The translations under genes and the position numbers were made by a program. A model generated the notes under the pieces. The model saw only the letters and a program-made list of their open reading frames with translations. It was not told where the DNA came from and ran no database searches. Of a stretch of 31,668 nt of DNA, positions 8,166 to 18,431 are shown piece after piece. Position 1 is the first letter of the stretch, and each line of letters begins with the position of its first letter. Source of the stretch: JAAEQG01 sp023133475 (lineage in GTDB: Bacteria; Planctomycetota; Phycisphaerae; UBA1845). The DNA lies in the NCBI GenBank assembly GCA_030631415.1, contig DAOVLE010000032.1:1-31668 (forward strand). The letters are read 5' to 3'.

Positions 8166-11100
8166 CTACAGAAGATCGCCGAACTCGAAGAAGCCACGTT
8201 CGCCCAAACGATTGATTAGCTTCCGAGTCTCTGCAATAATGGATGCATTGTTCGATCCGAGGGCGACGCCAAAGATCGCGCGCAAACTTTCGCGCCAGCT
8301 ATGAATCGCCCAGCCTTGGGTATCTCCGTCGGCGAGGTATGCGACGCACTCGATGGACACGCTCGGATCGACACTTGCAACTTCAGCAAGCCGCTCGACA
8401 ACCTCGCGGTCCGGCTCCGACCGTCCGCAGGCCATCAGAGCATTGCGGAGTTGAGCAAGCGCCCAAGCTGGATCGAACTTCCCTGAGGCAAACCACGATC
8501 CAAAGGCAACAAGCTCGGGGTCACGGGTCTGATCAGCGTCCGATGCACACGCCGCGGCGGCCCGTGTCTCCCACAGTATGCGGAACCGTTCGAGCACTTC
8601 CTCCGTCACGTCGCCTTCTTCCCTGCCAAGGCTCCTCCCCACAAACTCAATGGCCCGCCCTCGAATCGACGCTGGCGCGGAAGAGAAGAACTGATCGATC
8701 AGATCATCATCGACGGCGATCACCCCACGACCGTAGTAGCTCATGAGATGTTCCGCCAACCGATGGGCTGGGCCACGGATGTGGTCGTTCTCCGTTTTGC
8801 TATCTGGAAGCCTCTCGATTGCTGTTGCATAGAACCGTCGCAGTACTTGGAAGACATCATTGTACGCAGGGCAGTAGCTGATGTAGCTCGACCACGCCGC
8901 TTCCCACATGGAATCCGGCTGGTCTTCTTCTGCGAAGATGGTGCCCGCACGCTCCGCCGCCCAGCGCTGATCCAGAAGACACAGCCAGGGGAAGCGCTGA
9001 CCGTAGACGGCACGAACCGCGAGGGAACTATCTGCCATTGGATCAAGGTGATGTTCCAACACGTCCCGCACTTCAGGCATCGCATCGAAGCCACACGAAA
9101 TCAGTTCGTTACGGTCGTCGGATTCCTCCCACTGGCGTCGCAGCCAAAGTGCGTAGCGAACAACCGCGTGCATTGCTTGGCCACGGACGCAATTGAGCGA
9201 CGCGGTCAGGTAATCCATGTTGGAATTCTCGTGTTCCCGCGCCTCGTCTGCAGGTGATGGATCGGGGTGCGAAGTGACCGGCGCCAACATCCCCCATGCT
9301 TGCTCTCGATGCTCACAGGGAATCGCATGGTCACTTGCCTCGAACCCCGCCGAAAGCAAGTCGAGGATAATGCGCGTTACCCATGTCCAGGTCGGCTCCA
9401 GTTGATCCTCCCTATCCGGATCTTCACCCGTTAGAGCGCCTGGCTGTTCGGTGGCCCACTGACACGCAGCCAAGGTTCCGGTCCACCAGTCGTCTTGCCA
9501 GTTTTTCTTTAGGGCCTCACGGAGACCCTGCAGCAACGCGTAGAAGTATCGCGGCGAGATTGGCTTGAAGGCTTCCCAGCTCTCAAGAAAACGGACAGGC
9601 TCATCGGACACCACTTTCGTAACAGTATCAACGAGGTCATCGTAACTAGGTCCGTGGAATCGATCTGATTTACGCCGGGAATCCAAGCATGCGACCATTT
9701 CCTCCACGGTTTTAGAACTGAGTTCCTCCGCCGTAATGGGGCTACGCCTTGGGTCCCAGCCGCCAACTGACACGGCACGGAATGGCTCACGACTTGCTTC
9801 CCCGTATTGCTCGATTAACTTGGCGCTCCTCTCATTCCAGCCGGTCGGGAGCGCATGTGAAATCGGCGCAAGGCGATCTCTCCGCCAGCGATCTGCATAG
9901 TCCTGAAGCTTGTCTGGTGTTGGCCGTTTGCCAGGTATTTGCTCGATAGAGTCAGCAAATGCGGCCGGATCGGGGCCTTTGTCGATCCAACTCAGCATCT
10001 TGTCCTGGGCTTCGGATGCCAACTTGGCGAAGCAGCGTTCGGCAAGACGTTCGTACTCATAACGCGTGGAGAACACGTCAAAGCGAGCCAGGTCCGTCAA
10101 ACGATGCGTTACCAAGTCCATCGCGCAGTCTGGGAAGCAACACAGCAGGTGGTAACCAAGGCGCTCAAACACACGCCAGCGTTTCGAGTTGTAGAGCTTG
10201 ATGATCTCGTGAACGCGGCTTCCATCTGCGGTGGCCCATACCGCAGCCACATCTCGAACAGATGCTGTGAGGATGCCTAACAGTTCACGATGCCCACCTG
10301 GACCGCAGTGTTCAACGGATGGACACCAAACATACGAGCCGTCCTCCGTGCTCTCCCTATACTCGACTCGCTGCGAATACGCAGTCGCGTTCGCCAGCAG
10401 ATCGCAGAAGAGTCGCAATGTGTGCTCCGGCGCTGCCGCTGTCAGACGAGGGACGTGCTTGCTAACGATTCCTTCGTAGTCGTGGCGGTCGATCCTAAGT
10501 TGTGGTTCCGGACCAAGCGCTGAGCGTTGCTTCTCGGCCTTTCGTGCGTCCTCCGGTAACACCGCCAACAGAATCGTCGCCAGCTTAATCGCGTCAGCGG
10601 CTTGGCCGCCGTCGGCGAGCTTTGACACTAACTCGCCCAGCTTTGCAGGGAGTTGAAACTGAAACGTGGAGTTCAACCAGGCGTCTACCCGATCCACGAC
10701 CCAGACGGCCTGCTGAGGCGGAACACTAAGCGCCGCATCGACAAAGTCCTCGTATACCAGAACGTTGCCGTTGTCAGGAATCGAGGCGATGATCCCGATC
10801 ACAGTTTGCGGGTCGTGTGCGGCCATTCGCGCGAGATATCGTGATTCGGGCCACGGTGGACATCGCACCGTACCCTGCTCATCGTCGATGACAGGCGCGG
10901 GAGGCTTATCGAAAAATCCTTTGTCTCGGAGCGGTCCAAGCCTACGCAGGCTCGCAAGTCGATCAAAGAAGTATCGGCGACGCGCCGGGTGTGCTATGGC
11001 AACCACCACTTTGTCAACCTGTGTCGTGTTGGTGTCTTCCAAAAGTCCATCTAGTTCCTTCAGTGTCGTAAAGAACTCGTTTACCACCGCACCGAGCGCG

Positions 11101-11747
11101 CGCTCGAAGATCGTGAAATGGTTCCGGAGTTCGCTCACTTCGATGCCTTCATCCATCATTCCGGAATCGTGCGCTTTCCGAACGAACCACTCTGTGGCCT
11201 CCATCCATCGTTCAACGATTAGCCGGAGCATGTCACTCTGTTCCTGATTCTTCCCGTCGATTTCTGCGAACAGTCGACTCGCGGCATCTTTGGGTTTCTC
11301 TCGCGTGAGATTGTGCTGCTTAACAAGGTTCCCCAGCTTGCGCGCCAACGCCAGTGGAATCGACACATTCGGCGAGTCGGGCACCTTGCCGTCGGTAGCG
11401 AACAGGGAGGAGGGGACCTCGCCGTCTGTACCCAAACCCGCTACCTCCCAGGCCTCTGCAATCTTATCGACCTGGCTCTTGTAATCAGCGGACCGCCCAC
11501 CCTTCAAACCCGCAAACACACGAGGCAAGCCGTTCCTAATCTCTCGAACAGAGTGCGAGACTAGGCGCGTCCACCCTGGGAGCCTTCTTCCAAACGCTAG
11601 CTCGACTGCTCCTTCGTAGAGTTCAGCGAGCGATGGCGCGTTCCGACGCAGCCAATCGCGGAGTTCGATGCGCGACGGAGTCCAGTGTCGAGGAGGATGA
11701 CTCCCCTTTATCTCCGAACTCGGCAGATCGCTGTCAAAGGTTCCCAC
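8166..11747 (-). CDS. large uncharacterised protein (about 1193 aa) between hen1 and pnkp
   Basis: I do not recognise a named family. I favour the GTG at 11747, preceded by TGGGAG at about 9 nt. The frame is open further upstream to 11870, but that part is only the hen1 coding strand read in another frame. This start overlaps the hen1 stop (11734) by 14 nt, so translation is probably coupled. Seen: an N-terminal block (residues about 20-75) with RIELRDWLRR, SLAELYEGAVEL and LVSHSVREIRNGLP, then long amphipathic helices to the end, with many Trp/Tyr/Arg-rich segments. There is no signal peptide, P-loop, or obvious membrane helix. It ends 16 nt before pnkp. Inferred: a cytoplasmic, mostly helical repeat-like scaffold, sensor or effector working with the Pnkp/Hen1 pair. 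Confidence 0.8.
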   Translation of the reverse strand: MGTFDSDLPSSEIKGSHPPRHWTPSRIELRDWLRRNAPSLAELYEGAVELAFGRRLPGWTRLVSHSVREIRNGLPRVFAGLKGGRSADYKSQVDKIAEAWEVAGLGTDGEVPSSLFATDGKVPDSPNVSIPLALARKLGNLVKQHNLTREKPKDAASRLFAEIDGKNQEQSDMLRLIVERWMEATEWFVRKAHDSGMMDEGIEVSELRNHFTIFERALGAVVNEFFTTLKELDGLLEDTNTTQVDKVVVAIAHPARRRYFFDRLASLRRLGPLRDKGFFDKPPAPVIDDEQGTVRCPPWPESRYLARMAAHDPQTVIGIIASIPDNGNVLVYEDFVDAALSVPPQQAVWVVDRVDAWLNSTFQFQLPAKLGELVSKLADGGQAADAIKLATILLAVLPEDARKAEKQRSALGPEPQLRIDRHDYEGIVSKHVPRLTAAAPEHTLRLFCDLLANATAYSQRVEYRESTEDGSYVWCPSVEHCGPGGHRELLGILTASVRDVAAVWATADGSRVHEIIKLYNSKRWRVFERLGYHLLCCFPDCAMDLVTHRLTDLARFDVFSTRYEYERLAERCFAKLASEAQDKMLSWIDKGPDPAAFADSIEQIPGKRPTPDKLQDYADRWRRDRLAPISHALPTGWNERSAKLIEQYGEASREPFRAVSVGGWDPRRSPITAEELSSKTVEEMVACLDSRRKSDRFHGPSYDDLVDTVTKVVSDEPVRFLESWEAFKPISPRYFYALLQGLREALKKNWQDDWWTGTLAACQWATEQPGALTGEDPDREDQLEPTWTWVTRIILDLLSAGFEASDHAIPCEHREQAWGMLAPVTSHPDPSPADEAREHENSNMDYLTASLNCVRGQAMHAVVRYALWLRRQWEESDDRNELISCGFDAMPEVRDVLEHHLDPMADSSLAVRAVYGQRFPWLCLLDQRWAAERAGTIFAEEDQPDSMWEAAWSSYISYCPAYNDVFQVLRRFYATAIERLPDSKTENDHIRGPAHRLAEHLMSYYGRGVIAVDDDLIDQFFSSAPASIRGRAIEFVGRSLGREEGDVTEEVLERFRILWETRAAAACASDADQTRDPELVAFGSWFASGKFDPAWALAQLRNALMACGRSEPDREVVERLAEVASVDPSVSIECVAYLADGDTQGWAIHSWRESLRAIFGVALGSNNASIIAETRKLINRLGERGFFEFGDLL

Positions 11748-13151
11748 AGCCAAACACTCCCATCTGCGTCGGCGAGCCGACTTTGTCATCCTCTGGGCCG
11801 ACCGGTGCGAAGCCGAAGGTATAGCCGAACCGCTTGGCCACCTCGCTGGCCCATTCCTGGAACTCGTCACGGGTCCACTCGAAGCGGTGGTCTTTGTGAC
11901 GGAGCTTGCCGGCCGGGAGGGTCTCGAAACGGACGTTGTATTCGACGTTCGGCGTCGTCACGATCACCGTTCGCGGCCTCGCGCACTCGAAGACGACCCG
12001 CTCGAAGGCCGCAAGCCGTGGTGCGTCCAAGTGTTCGATCACCTCTGCGACGGTGGCGGCGTCGAAACCAGCCAACCGGCTGTCCCGGTACATGAGCGAC
12101 CCGTGGATCAGCTCGATGCGGGACCGCTGCCTGGCGGGTAGCCGGTCAAGGTTCAGGCGCGATTGAGCAATCGCCAGCGCACGGTAGGAGACGTCCATCC
12201 CGACAATCCTCGTCAGCGACTTGTCCCGCAAGAGCATCTTGAGGAGCCTGCCCTCCCCACAGCCAAGATCGACGACCGACGTGGCCCCGCTGTCCTTCAG
12301 TGCGGCCACGATGGCGTCGAGCCGCTGGTCGTTCAGGTAGATCGGCGCCTCCACCGCCTCTTCCTCGGCGGTGTGGGCCTCCTCAGCCTCGTCGGCGTCC
12401 GGGCTCTCCTCCTCGACGAGCCGGGCGAGCGCCTGCCGCATCAGGCTGGTGCGGTGCTTGAGGTAACGTCGGGCGATCAGTTCCTTCTCGGGGTGCGATT
12501 CCAGCCATCCCTCGCCCTTGCTGAGCAGCTTCTCCACCTCGTCCTGGCTGATCCAGTAGTGTTTGTTGTCATCCAGCACCGGGATGAGGACACATAGAGA
12601 TGGGCAAGCAGTTCTCGCAGTGGACGCTGGCCGCGTAGCTCAACAGTGAAGTATGGACTGTCGCCCCAGTCGGGGAAGGTATCGTCGAGCGCGTGCCGGG
12701 TGGCCTGGACCTCATAGCCCAGCGGCTCAAACAGCCGTCGAAGCACACCCTCGCCTCCCCGGCAGGGCAACACGCTGAGGCACGCAACCAGGGGAAACGG
12801 TTGGTCCACCAGGTCCGGGCGATCCTTGCAGGTCCCCGACATGGCTGACCCGAAGACCCGCGAGATGGCCACGCTCATCAGCGACGAAGCCACGTAGGGT
12901 CGGTCGTTGACGTACTGTCGAAGCAGGAACCCTTCGCCAGGTGGGCCGCGCCGGTTGCGGACCAGCCCGATGGGGTCAACATCGAGCAGCAAGGCGGCTG
13001 TACACCGGTCCTCGGTCGCGTCCGGGTAGAACACGTGTGCCCGACCAAACGCGAGATCGAACGCCTGGCACCTGTCCGGGTGCTTGTGCAGCAACCAGCC
13101 GAGATCGGTCGCGGGCTTCCGGGTTGTACTGACGGTTAGCAGCATATCCAT
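11734..13151 (-). pseudogene. hen1: 3'-terminal RNA ribose 2'-O-methyltransferase Hen1, interrupted by a frameshift
   Basis: Two adjacent frames together give a complete Hen1. The 5' part (13151, or the family-like start MLLTVSTT at 13145, to about 12591) is the Hen1 N-terminal domain, with ATDLGWLLHKHPDR and ARHVFYP-type motifs. It runs to RELLAHLYV. The 3' part (about 12589-11734) resumes with LIPVLDDNKHYW and holds the methyltransferase: DLGCGEGRLL for SAM, EVIEHLD and RHKDHRFEWTR as the metal-binding Glu/His set. The break is at 12586-12591. Two extra bases (TC), or one missing base, restore the family pattern LYVLIPVLDD. Known: Hen1 methylates the 2'-OH at the 3' end before Pnkp seals, and its N-terminal part activates the Pnkp ligase. 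No slippery heptamer is present, so programmed shifting is unlikely. It is either a true lesion or a sequence error. Confidence 0.9.
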
Positions 13152-13487
13152 ACCAGCATGTGTGCCCAGATTCTGTCAGCAGCATCCTACACCCGGAGGC
13201 CTACCGACTCAAGCAGACTACGCATCCCGGCGACGATTTCCGGTCGATCTCGAAATCCACATCGAGAAACGCCTTGATGACCTTGATGTTCGTCTGGGCG
13301 TGTCGGGACAGCCCTGACGTGCGAGCCGCACGCTTTCCGAGGCGGGCCGGGTGCTGTTCACCGCTTCACGCCAACGGCGGAAGAAGACGAACGACGCGGG
13401 CCGCCTGAGAAAGTATCTCGGCCGTTTTGGAATCCAGTGGTCGGACATTGCCGGCGTCGTACCAGATGACGATCAATCCTACTTCGC
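13152..13487. other. 336-bp spacer between hen1 and the DUF4132-like gene
   Basis: This is the only long gap inside the cassette. No intact gene is seen. Two short protein-like stretches remain: on the minus strand near 13311-13226 (containing IKVIKAFLDVDFEIDRK), and on the plus strand near 13375-13494 (containing RLRKYLGRFGIQWSDIAG, ending at a TGA that overlaps the 3' end of the giant gene). Neither has a start codon in a sensible place, so both may be remnants. The octamer ATGCTGCT occurs at the hen1 start and again about 40 bp upstream. There is no clear ribosome-binding site before hen1. Confidence 0.4.
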
Positions 13488-16400
13488 TCAATGACGAATC
13501 TGCTCGAGAATGGACGGATCCTTGATCTCATCGTCTCGGGCCAGCAGCAACGTCTTCGCCAATACCTCCGCTGTTCTTGGATCGTCGTCCGCAAACGGGA
13601 GGAACAGTCGTCCGCGGTGCTGGCTATGAACCGCTACGATAAGCAGCACGCGGCCTGGTAGCACTTTCGTTGTCGCGCTGCCGAGATGAACGCTGTAGCC
13701 ACCGCGCGTGCCGTCAATCACCGCATGGTGGCCATCCACCCGGACGTTGGCCAGACCAAGAAGCCGGCATGTCTCAGTCACGAGCGTGGCACGCATTTCC
13801 ACGGTGGAGGCGGATGCCTCAGGATCCACGCCACCGGAATGAGCCACACTGACCACCAAATCCAGGTCACGCATGGCCTCACTGAACAGGCGGTCGGGAA
13901 TGTCCGCGATGGACAGCCGTTTGAATTGGTCGCCTCGTCGGATGAATGTGACACCCTCCAGCGTCAGGTCCTCAATCTCCGCCGGCGTGTAGAAGGGCTC
14001 CTGGAACCACACTTCGGCGATCAGGCCCTCGTCGTGGAATGTCTTGCGTACGCCTTCCTCCGGTGCGGCGATCCATTGTCGTCGCTTGAGCAGCGCGAGC
14101 GCCTGTCGTGGATTCACTTGGTGTCCCGCATATCTTCTCGTAAAGTCACAGTCGTCCAATTCACTGGTGGTTTTGGGGTACACCTCTCTGAAGATCTGCT
14201 TGAACGGCTGTACCCGCTCTATGGAAAAGCACTCTCGCTGCCAGGCACTCCAGTCACGCCGCTTCAGAAAGTCGATTGGGTGGGCCAGCCGCATTGTGTC
14301 GTTCTTTCCGATAGCTTCCAGCGAACCAGCATGGTTGCGGAGAACCCGGCCCTCCTTGTCGGGATAGCCGATCAGGTCGCCATTCCCGATGAACACCAGG
14401 CGCTCGACCATCGGCCGCAGCATCGGATGGGCGAAAAACCCCCGCAGCTCCGGTCCGGCGAACGTGTCGCCACGACACATCGACTCTTCCAGCGACAGCC
14501 GCATCCGCGACCGCTGGCGACGGAGGTCTGTGACACGAGAGCGAAGCTCGGCGATCTGCTCTTGCTTCCGCAGCTTCGCCGGCACGCTCTTCAATCGACG
14601 TCCCTTCTTCACAACGGTAAGTTCGGGATCACCCTCCGGAGTGATCGCAAGCGATACCGTCGTTTCCTCGGCGGTGACACTGACCGGTCCCCGGGCCAGA
14701 TCCGCGACCGCCTCGGCCTCCATCGCCCACTGGAAGCGTCGCGGATCCCGATAGCCCGCGGTGCGAGCCAGGTTTTGCATGCCGATCTCGACCGCTCGGC
14801 CTTCGCTCGCCTGACGCTGACTGCCGAACTTGCGGCTCTCGCGCTTGAATTCCTGAAGCCGTTGGTAGCGGCGCAGCGTCTCTGCCCTGGCTTCGCCACG
14901 TTTCGATGGCAGAGGCACAAGCCCCAGCGCACGGACCGAATCTTGATGGCGTTTTTCGTCGATCCTGGTTACCAGTTCGTTCGTCGTGACGCGGGCCAAC
15001 ATCGCGTCGGCGAAGAGCTGGGCGCGCTTGTGCCCGCCGCTGTTGGATGCATACCTGGCTGGTTTCTGGAGTTGGTCCCAGCCGTCAGGGCCGACGACGT
15101 CGATCACGCGGCGGAACCACGCAACGTCGACGGCGCCTTCCTCCATATCCTCCGCCTCAAGCTCGGTCCGCTCGCTAATGCGTGCGGCCCACAGGTCCCG
15201 GAACTCCTGACCCTGCCAATATGCGTTCTGCTTCGTGTGGGCGTGGATCCACCACACCGCATCTTCGAGGCCCTTCATACGAAGTGCGTGCTGCACGTGG
15301 CCCGCCCACTGCGGGGCGAACATCACTACTTCAAGCAATCGTGCCGGTTTCAGTCCCGACTCTTCGTAGATCTCCGCGAATCGGTCAAGAGTGTCCGTCT
15401 CGCCGGGAGACGTGACCGACATGAGCCGGCTGAACGAGAACACCCGCGTCGGATCCCCCCATTCGTGCTGACGAACAATCTTGTCGCGTCCCAAGGCTGC
15501 GATCAACTTGAAGAGCACATCGGCACCACCCGCGTGCCGCAGTTCCGCCGCCGGCAGACTCGCGGGCGTCAAACGCTCGCCGCGCGTGAGTTCGACTTCG
15601 ACGAGTCGATTGCGCATCCGCCCGGCGGCCTCCGCGAGCTTGGAGTGACCCTCGAGGACCTTGGCCTGGCATAGACCGGTCACCTCTCGGATCGGTCCGA
15701 ATGTAAGCGGCGATCCCCAGATTCGATACTCTGCCTTGCGGGGATGCAGTAGCAGCCAGAGGAAATCAGCCTCGTTAAGCACTCCCGCTTCATAGGCCGC
15801 CGTGAACAGGTCCAGCGAAGGACCGCATTCACACCCCGGGAGTCCTCGTTCGAGAGCAAGCATAGACAGCAATGCAAGCCGTTTCTTGCATTCGTCAGTG
15901 ATGTCGGCACGACTCCGATCCAGGTAGCGTTTAACGATCCCAAGGCGGCCGGCTACGCTGCTTCGATGGTACAGGTAACTGCGCTCCTCCTTGCTATCCT
16001 TCTTCTCTTCAGCACTGAGTGATGCCTTCGCGAGCGAGTCCTCAACATGCTGGACGAGCAAGTCGCCACCCCCCGAAGCGCCGGACAGCACGAGCATCCA
16101 CTCGACGAGGTGCTCGAAGCCATTGACGATGTCCCAAGCGTGACGCTTTCGAAACGGCGCCGGCAGTAAGCCCAGGTAGGAATTGCCTCGTACGGTCCAC
16201 GCCCACGCACGCACCAATTCCAACCTGTCATCATCCCGACACACGGTGGGGCGCTCGGCGAGCCAAGCCAACCAGGTATCAGCCAATGGTAGACGCTCTT
16301 TGGCGTCCTCAAGCGGGTCGGCGTCACGCTTGGGCGTGGGAAAGCCCCAACCAGCCGAAGCCAGGAGCACCCGCTGCTTCGAGTGCTCGCGTTCGACCTC

Positions 16401-18410
16401 GATCTCCGTCTCGCCGTGCCCCAGGAACAGATCCGCCAGCTCCTTGAGGTACGCTTTCGCAGCATCGGTCTCAAGCTGCACGCCGACATACTTCGGCTGC
16501 GGCAGCGCGGACCGACTGCCTGTAGGCACCAGCCCCAGACAGTCATCCAGGGTGACGGCTTCAGCCTCCCCGCCCAGGAGCCGGTCCGCGACCTCCACGA
16601 GTTCCGGCTCGGTCAGCGTCTCGCGGTGCTCGGCGATGACATTGAGAACCTTCTTTTTGGATCGGTTCGACTCGACCAGGTGGCTCGCGAGTTCGAGCCC
16701 CGCGGCTCTCCTCTTGGAGTTGTTGTCCGAGACCAGATGACTGATGATTTCGATCGCCCGACCATCGGATAGCTTTGAAAGTCGGCCGATCGCCCCGGCT
16801 CGGAGTGCGGCCGCAGTCCGATGCAGAAGGCCAAGCAGCCGTTCAACCTCGTCGTCCTCGACGCGCAGGGTAGCGATGGCCTCGAAGGCTGCTTTTTGTA
16901 CATTCTGGCGCGTGTCACCCACCAGATCGAGCATGAGTTGGCGAGCCTTGGGCGTGAGCTTGCGTCGTTTTCTCTCCCGGCGTTGCCCGCCGCTCCAGAA
17001 CTCACCAATCCCCGCCAACTCACAGATAACGCCTACGCAACCACCGCTGCTCAGCGCCCCGGCAAATGGAATGAGCTTCTCCGGCGATCCCATCGCCATA
17101 GCCTGCAACGCCGCCGCCACACTTCGTCGATCGAGTGTGTACTGCGCCCACGGCCAGACGATTGGGTCGAGCTTTTTCTTCTTCGCGGGCAGACGCTCGA
17201 ACAGTCCCGCGGTGGCGTTGAACAATTCGTCCGAGACCGCTACCCACTCCACGCGCGACAGGAAGTCCACGCTCATCCTTTGCAGTCGTGGATCGTCTTC
17301 GGCACCGAGGACAATCCTCGATGCGATAAGCTCGAGAGACTCCGGAAACAGCGCCAGGCGTTCAATCGTCCGCAATGCGACGAATCGCCGTTCCGGAGTT
17401 GGCTCTTCAAGGAGTGGTGCCGCCAGCTTGATAGCCTGCTCGGCATCCTCGTAGGCGGTTACCCACAGAGCCAGGGAGGCGTCCTCCGGATCACCCTGAC
17501 GAACCGCCTTCTCTCGTTCGGTTTCATCGTCGAACAACTCGGCGAGTCGACGAACGCCCGCGTTCACGACCTTCGCACTGCCGCCCGCCCACTGCATGCC
17601 AAGCCAGACGTCGAAGGCTCGCACCGTTGCACTGAACCGCCCCAGGTCGTGCTCCAGGATGAGGCCGAGCATGTACCGGAACGCGTCCGGACTCGCTTCA
17701 TCGACGGCTTCCAGAATAGCCTGACGAAGCCCTTCCTGGCGCTGGGCCGCGATCAGCAACTTCCCGATGATCTCCCAATCCTCGTGGTCATTTGAGTTCA
17801 GAAACGCTACTACGGCGTGCTGCCCCATCTGACCGATTTCATGCTCACCGCTGATGGAATCCACCAGCACCGCTCGAACCGCATCGGCGTCTTCCCCGCC
17901 GCCCCGCAAGACGGACCCGAGAATCCAACCGATAATGCGCGGATCACGGTGATCGCAATCAAGATGCGGCGCCCACGCGGCGAGCCATTCGGCGTTCGGA
18001 TCGAATCCGTGGAGTGCCTCGCATGCCAGCACGAAAAAATGGGCACGAGACTCACCGATTGTCTCTGCGCGATGGGGTGCGCGAAACGGAAAGCGAGCGT
18101 AGCCGAATTGGTATGGCCGTTCGCCGGCGTCCAGCCAGGCACGCTCCAGGTGCGGGGCAAGCCGTGGAAACAAGCCGGTCCACAGCTTCTGTCGCTGCTT
18201 GTCATCCAGGTTCTTGAAGTACTGCTGCGCCTTCTCGATCCGGTTGCTGAAGACCTCGTCGTCATACAACCGGCGAGACGGTCCGATCAAGTCGCGGAGC
18301 GTCTCCCGCTTCTTCCCAGGCCATCGGGTGATCTTCTTGATTCGATTGTCGACCCACTTTGCCTCGCGGGCGGCCTGAAGCTGTCTCTCGATATCTTCAT
18401 GCTCCGGCAT
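13488..18410 (-). CDS. giant DUF4132 (MolR-like) domain protein, 1640 aa
   Basis: The start ATG at 18410 follows GGGGAGG at 7 nt, which is strong support. Seen: an N-terminal helical region (1-about 200); a long array of HEAT-like helical pairs (about 200-620, for example RRFVALRTIERLALFPESLEL); a central all-helical part; and a C-terminal region with LRSRVTDLRRQRSRMRLSLEE near residue 1290, then FFAHPMLRPMVERLVF near 1330 and DLDLVVSVAHSGG near 1520. The C-terminal pattern (paired basic helices, E-M-x-x-G, then HP-x-L-x-P) fits my memory of the DUF4132 domain found in E. coli MolR. There is no signal peptide or membrane span. Known: DUF4132 proteins have no established biochemical function. 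Inferred: a scaffold or regulator in the RNA repair cassette. It lies 21 bp after the small gene upstream, so they are co-transcribed. Confidence 0.85.
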   Translation of the reverse strand: MPEHEDIERQLQAAREAKWVDNRIKKITRWPGKKRETLRDLIGPSRRLYDDEVFSNRIEKAQQYFKNLDDKQRQKLWTGLFPRLAPHLERAWLDAGERPYQFGYARFPFRAPHRAETIGESRAHFFVLACEALHGFDPNAEWLAAWAPHLDCDHRDPRIIGWILGSVLRGGGEDADAVRAVLVDSISGEHEIGQMGQHAVVAFLNSNDHEDWEIIGKLLIAAQRQEGLRQAILEAVDEASPDAFRYMLGLILEHDLGRFSATVRAFDVWLGMQWAGGSAKVVNAGVRRLAELFDDETEREKAVRQGDPEDASLALWVTAYEDAEQAIKLAAPLLEEPTPERRFVALRTIERLALFPESLELIASRIVLGAEDDPRLQRMSVDFLSRVEWVAVSDELFNATAGLFERLPAKKKKLDPIVWPWAQYTLDRRSVAAALQAMAMGSPEKLIPFAGALSSGGCVGVICELAGIGEFWSGGQRRERKRRKLTPKARQLMLDLVGDTRQNVQKAAFEAIATLRVEDDEVERLLGLLHRTAAALRAGAIGRLSKLSDGRAIEIISHLVSDNNSKRRAAGLELASHLVESNRSKKKVLNVIAEHRETLTEPELVEVADRLLGGEAEAVTLDDCLGLVPTGSRSALPQPKYVGVQLETDAAKAYLKELADLFLGHGETEIEVEREHSKQRVLLASAGWGFPTPKRDADPLEDAKERLPLADTWLAWLAERPTVCRDDDRLELVRAWAWTVRGNSYLGLLPAPFRKRHAWDIVNGFEHLVEWMLVLSGASGGGDLLVQHVEDSLAKASLSAEEKKDSKEERSYLYHRSSVAGRLGIVKRYLDRSRADITDECKKRLALLSMLALERGLPGCECGPSLDLFTAAYEAGVLNEADFLWLLLHPRKAEYRIWGSPLTFGPIREVTGLCQAKVLEGHSKLAEAAGRMRNRLVEVELTRGERLTPASLPAAELRHAGGADVLFKLIAALGRDKIVRQHEWGDPTRVFSFSRLMSVTSPGETDTLDRFAEIYEESGLKPARLLEVVMFAPQWAGHVQHALRMKGLEDAVWWIHAHTKQNAYWQGQEFRDLWAARISERTELEAEDMEEGAVDVAWFRRVIDVVGPDGWDQLQKPARYASNSGGHKRAQLFADAMLARVTTNELVTRIDEKRHQDSVRALGLVPLPSKRGEARAETLRRYQRLQEFKRESRKFGSQRQASEGRAVEIGMQNLARTAGYRDPRRFQWAMEAEAVADLARGPVSVTAEETTVSLAITPEGDPELTVVKKGRRLKSVPAKLRKQEQIAELRSRVTDLRRQRSRMRLSLEESMCRGDTFAGPELRGFFAHPMLRPMVERLVFIGNGDLIGYPDKEGRVLRNHAGSLEAIGKNDTMRLAHPIDFLKRRDWSAWQRECFSIERVQPFKQIFREVYPKTTSELDDCDFTRRYAGHQVNPRQALALLKRRQWIAAPEEGVRKTFHDEGLIAEVWFQEPFYTPAEIEDLTLEGVTFIRRGDQFKRLSIADIPDRLFSEAMRDLDLVVSVAHSGGVDPEASASTVEMRATLVTETCRLLGLANVRVDGHHAVIDGTRGGYSVHLGSATTKVLPGRVLLIVAVHSQHRGRLFLPFADDDPRTAEVLAKTLLLARDDEIKDPSILEQIRH

Positions 18411-18431
18411 CCTGAATCCTCCCCATGAAAC

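Noticed and set aside
12580..12600. Programmed ribosomal frameshift in hen1
   Set aside because: There is no slippery heptamer or downstream pseudoknot-like structure, and Hen1 is made as one frame in known cases.
13686..15674. 662-codon plus-strand frame opposite the DUF4132-like gene
   Set aside because: It is antisense to a gene with a strong ribosome-binding site and recognisable domains; its composition is typical of a GC-rich shadow frame.
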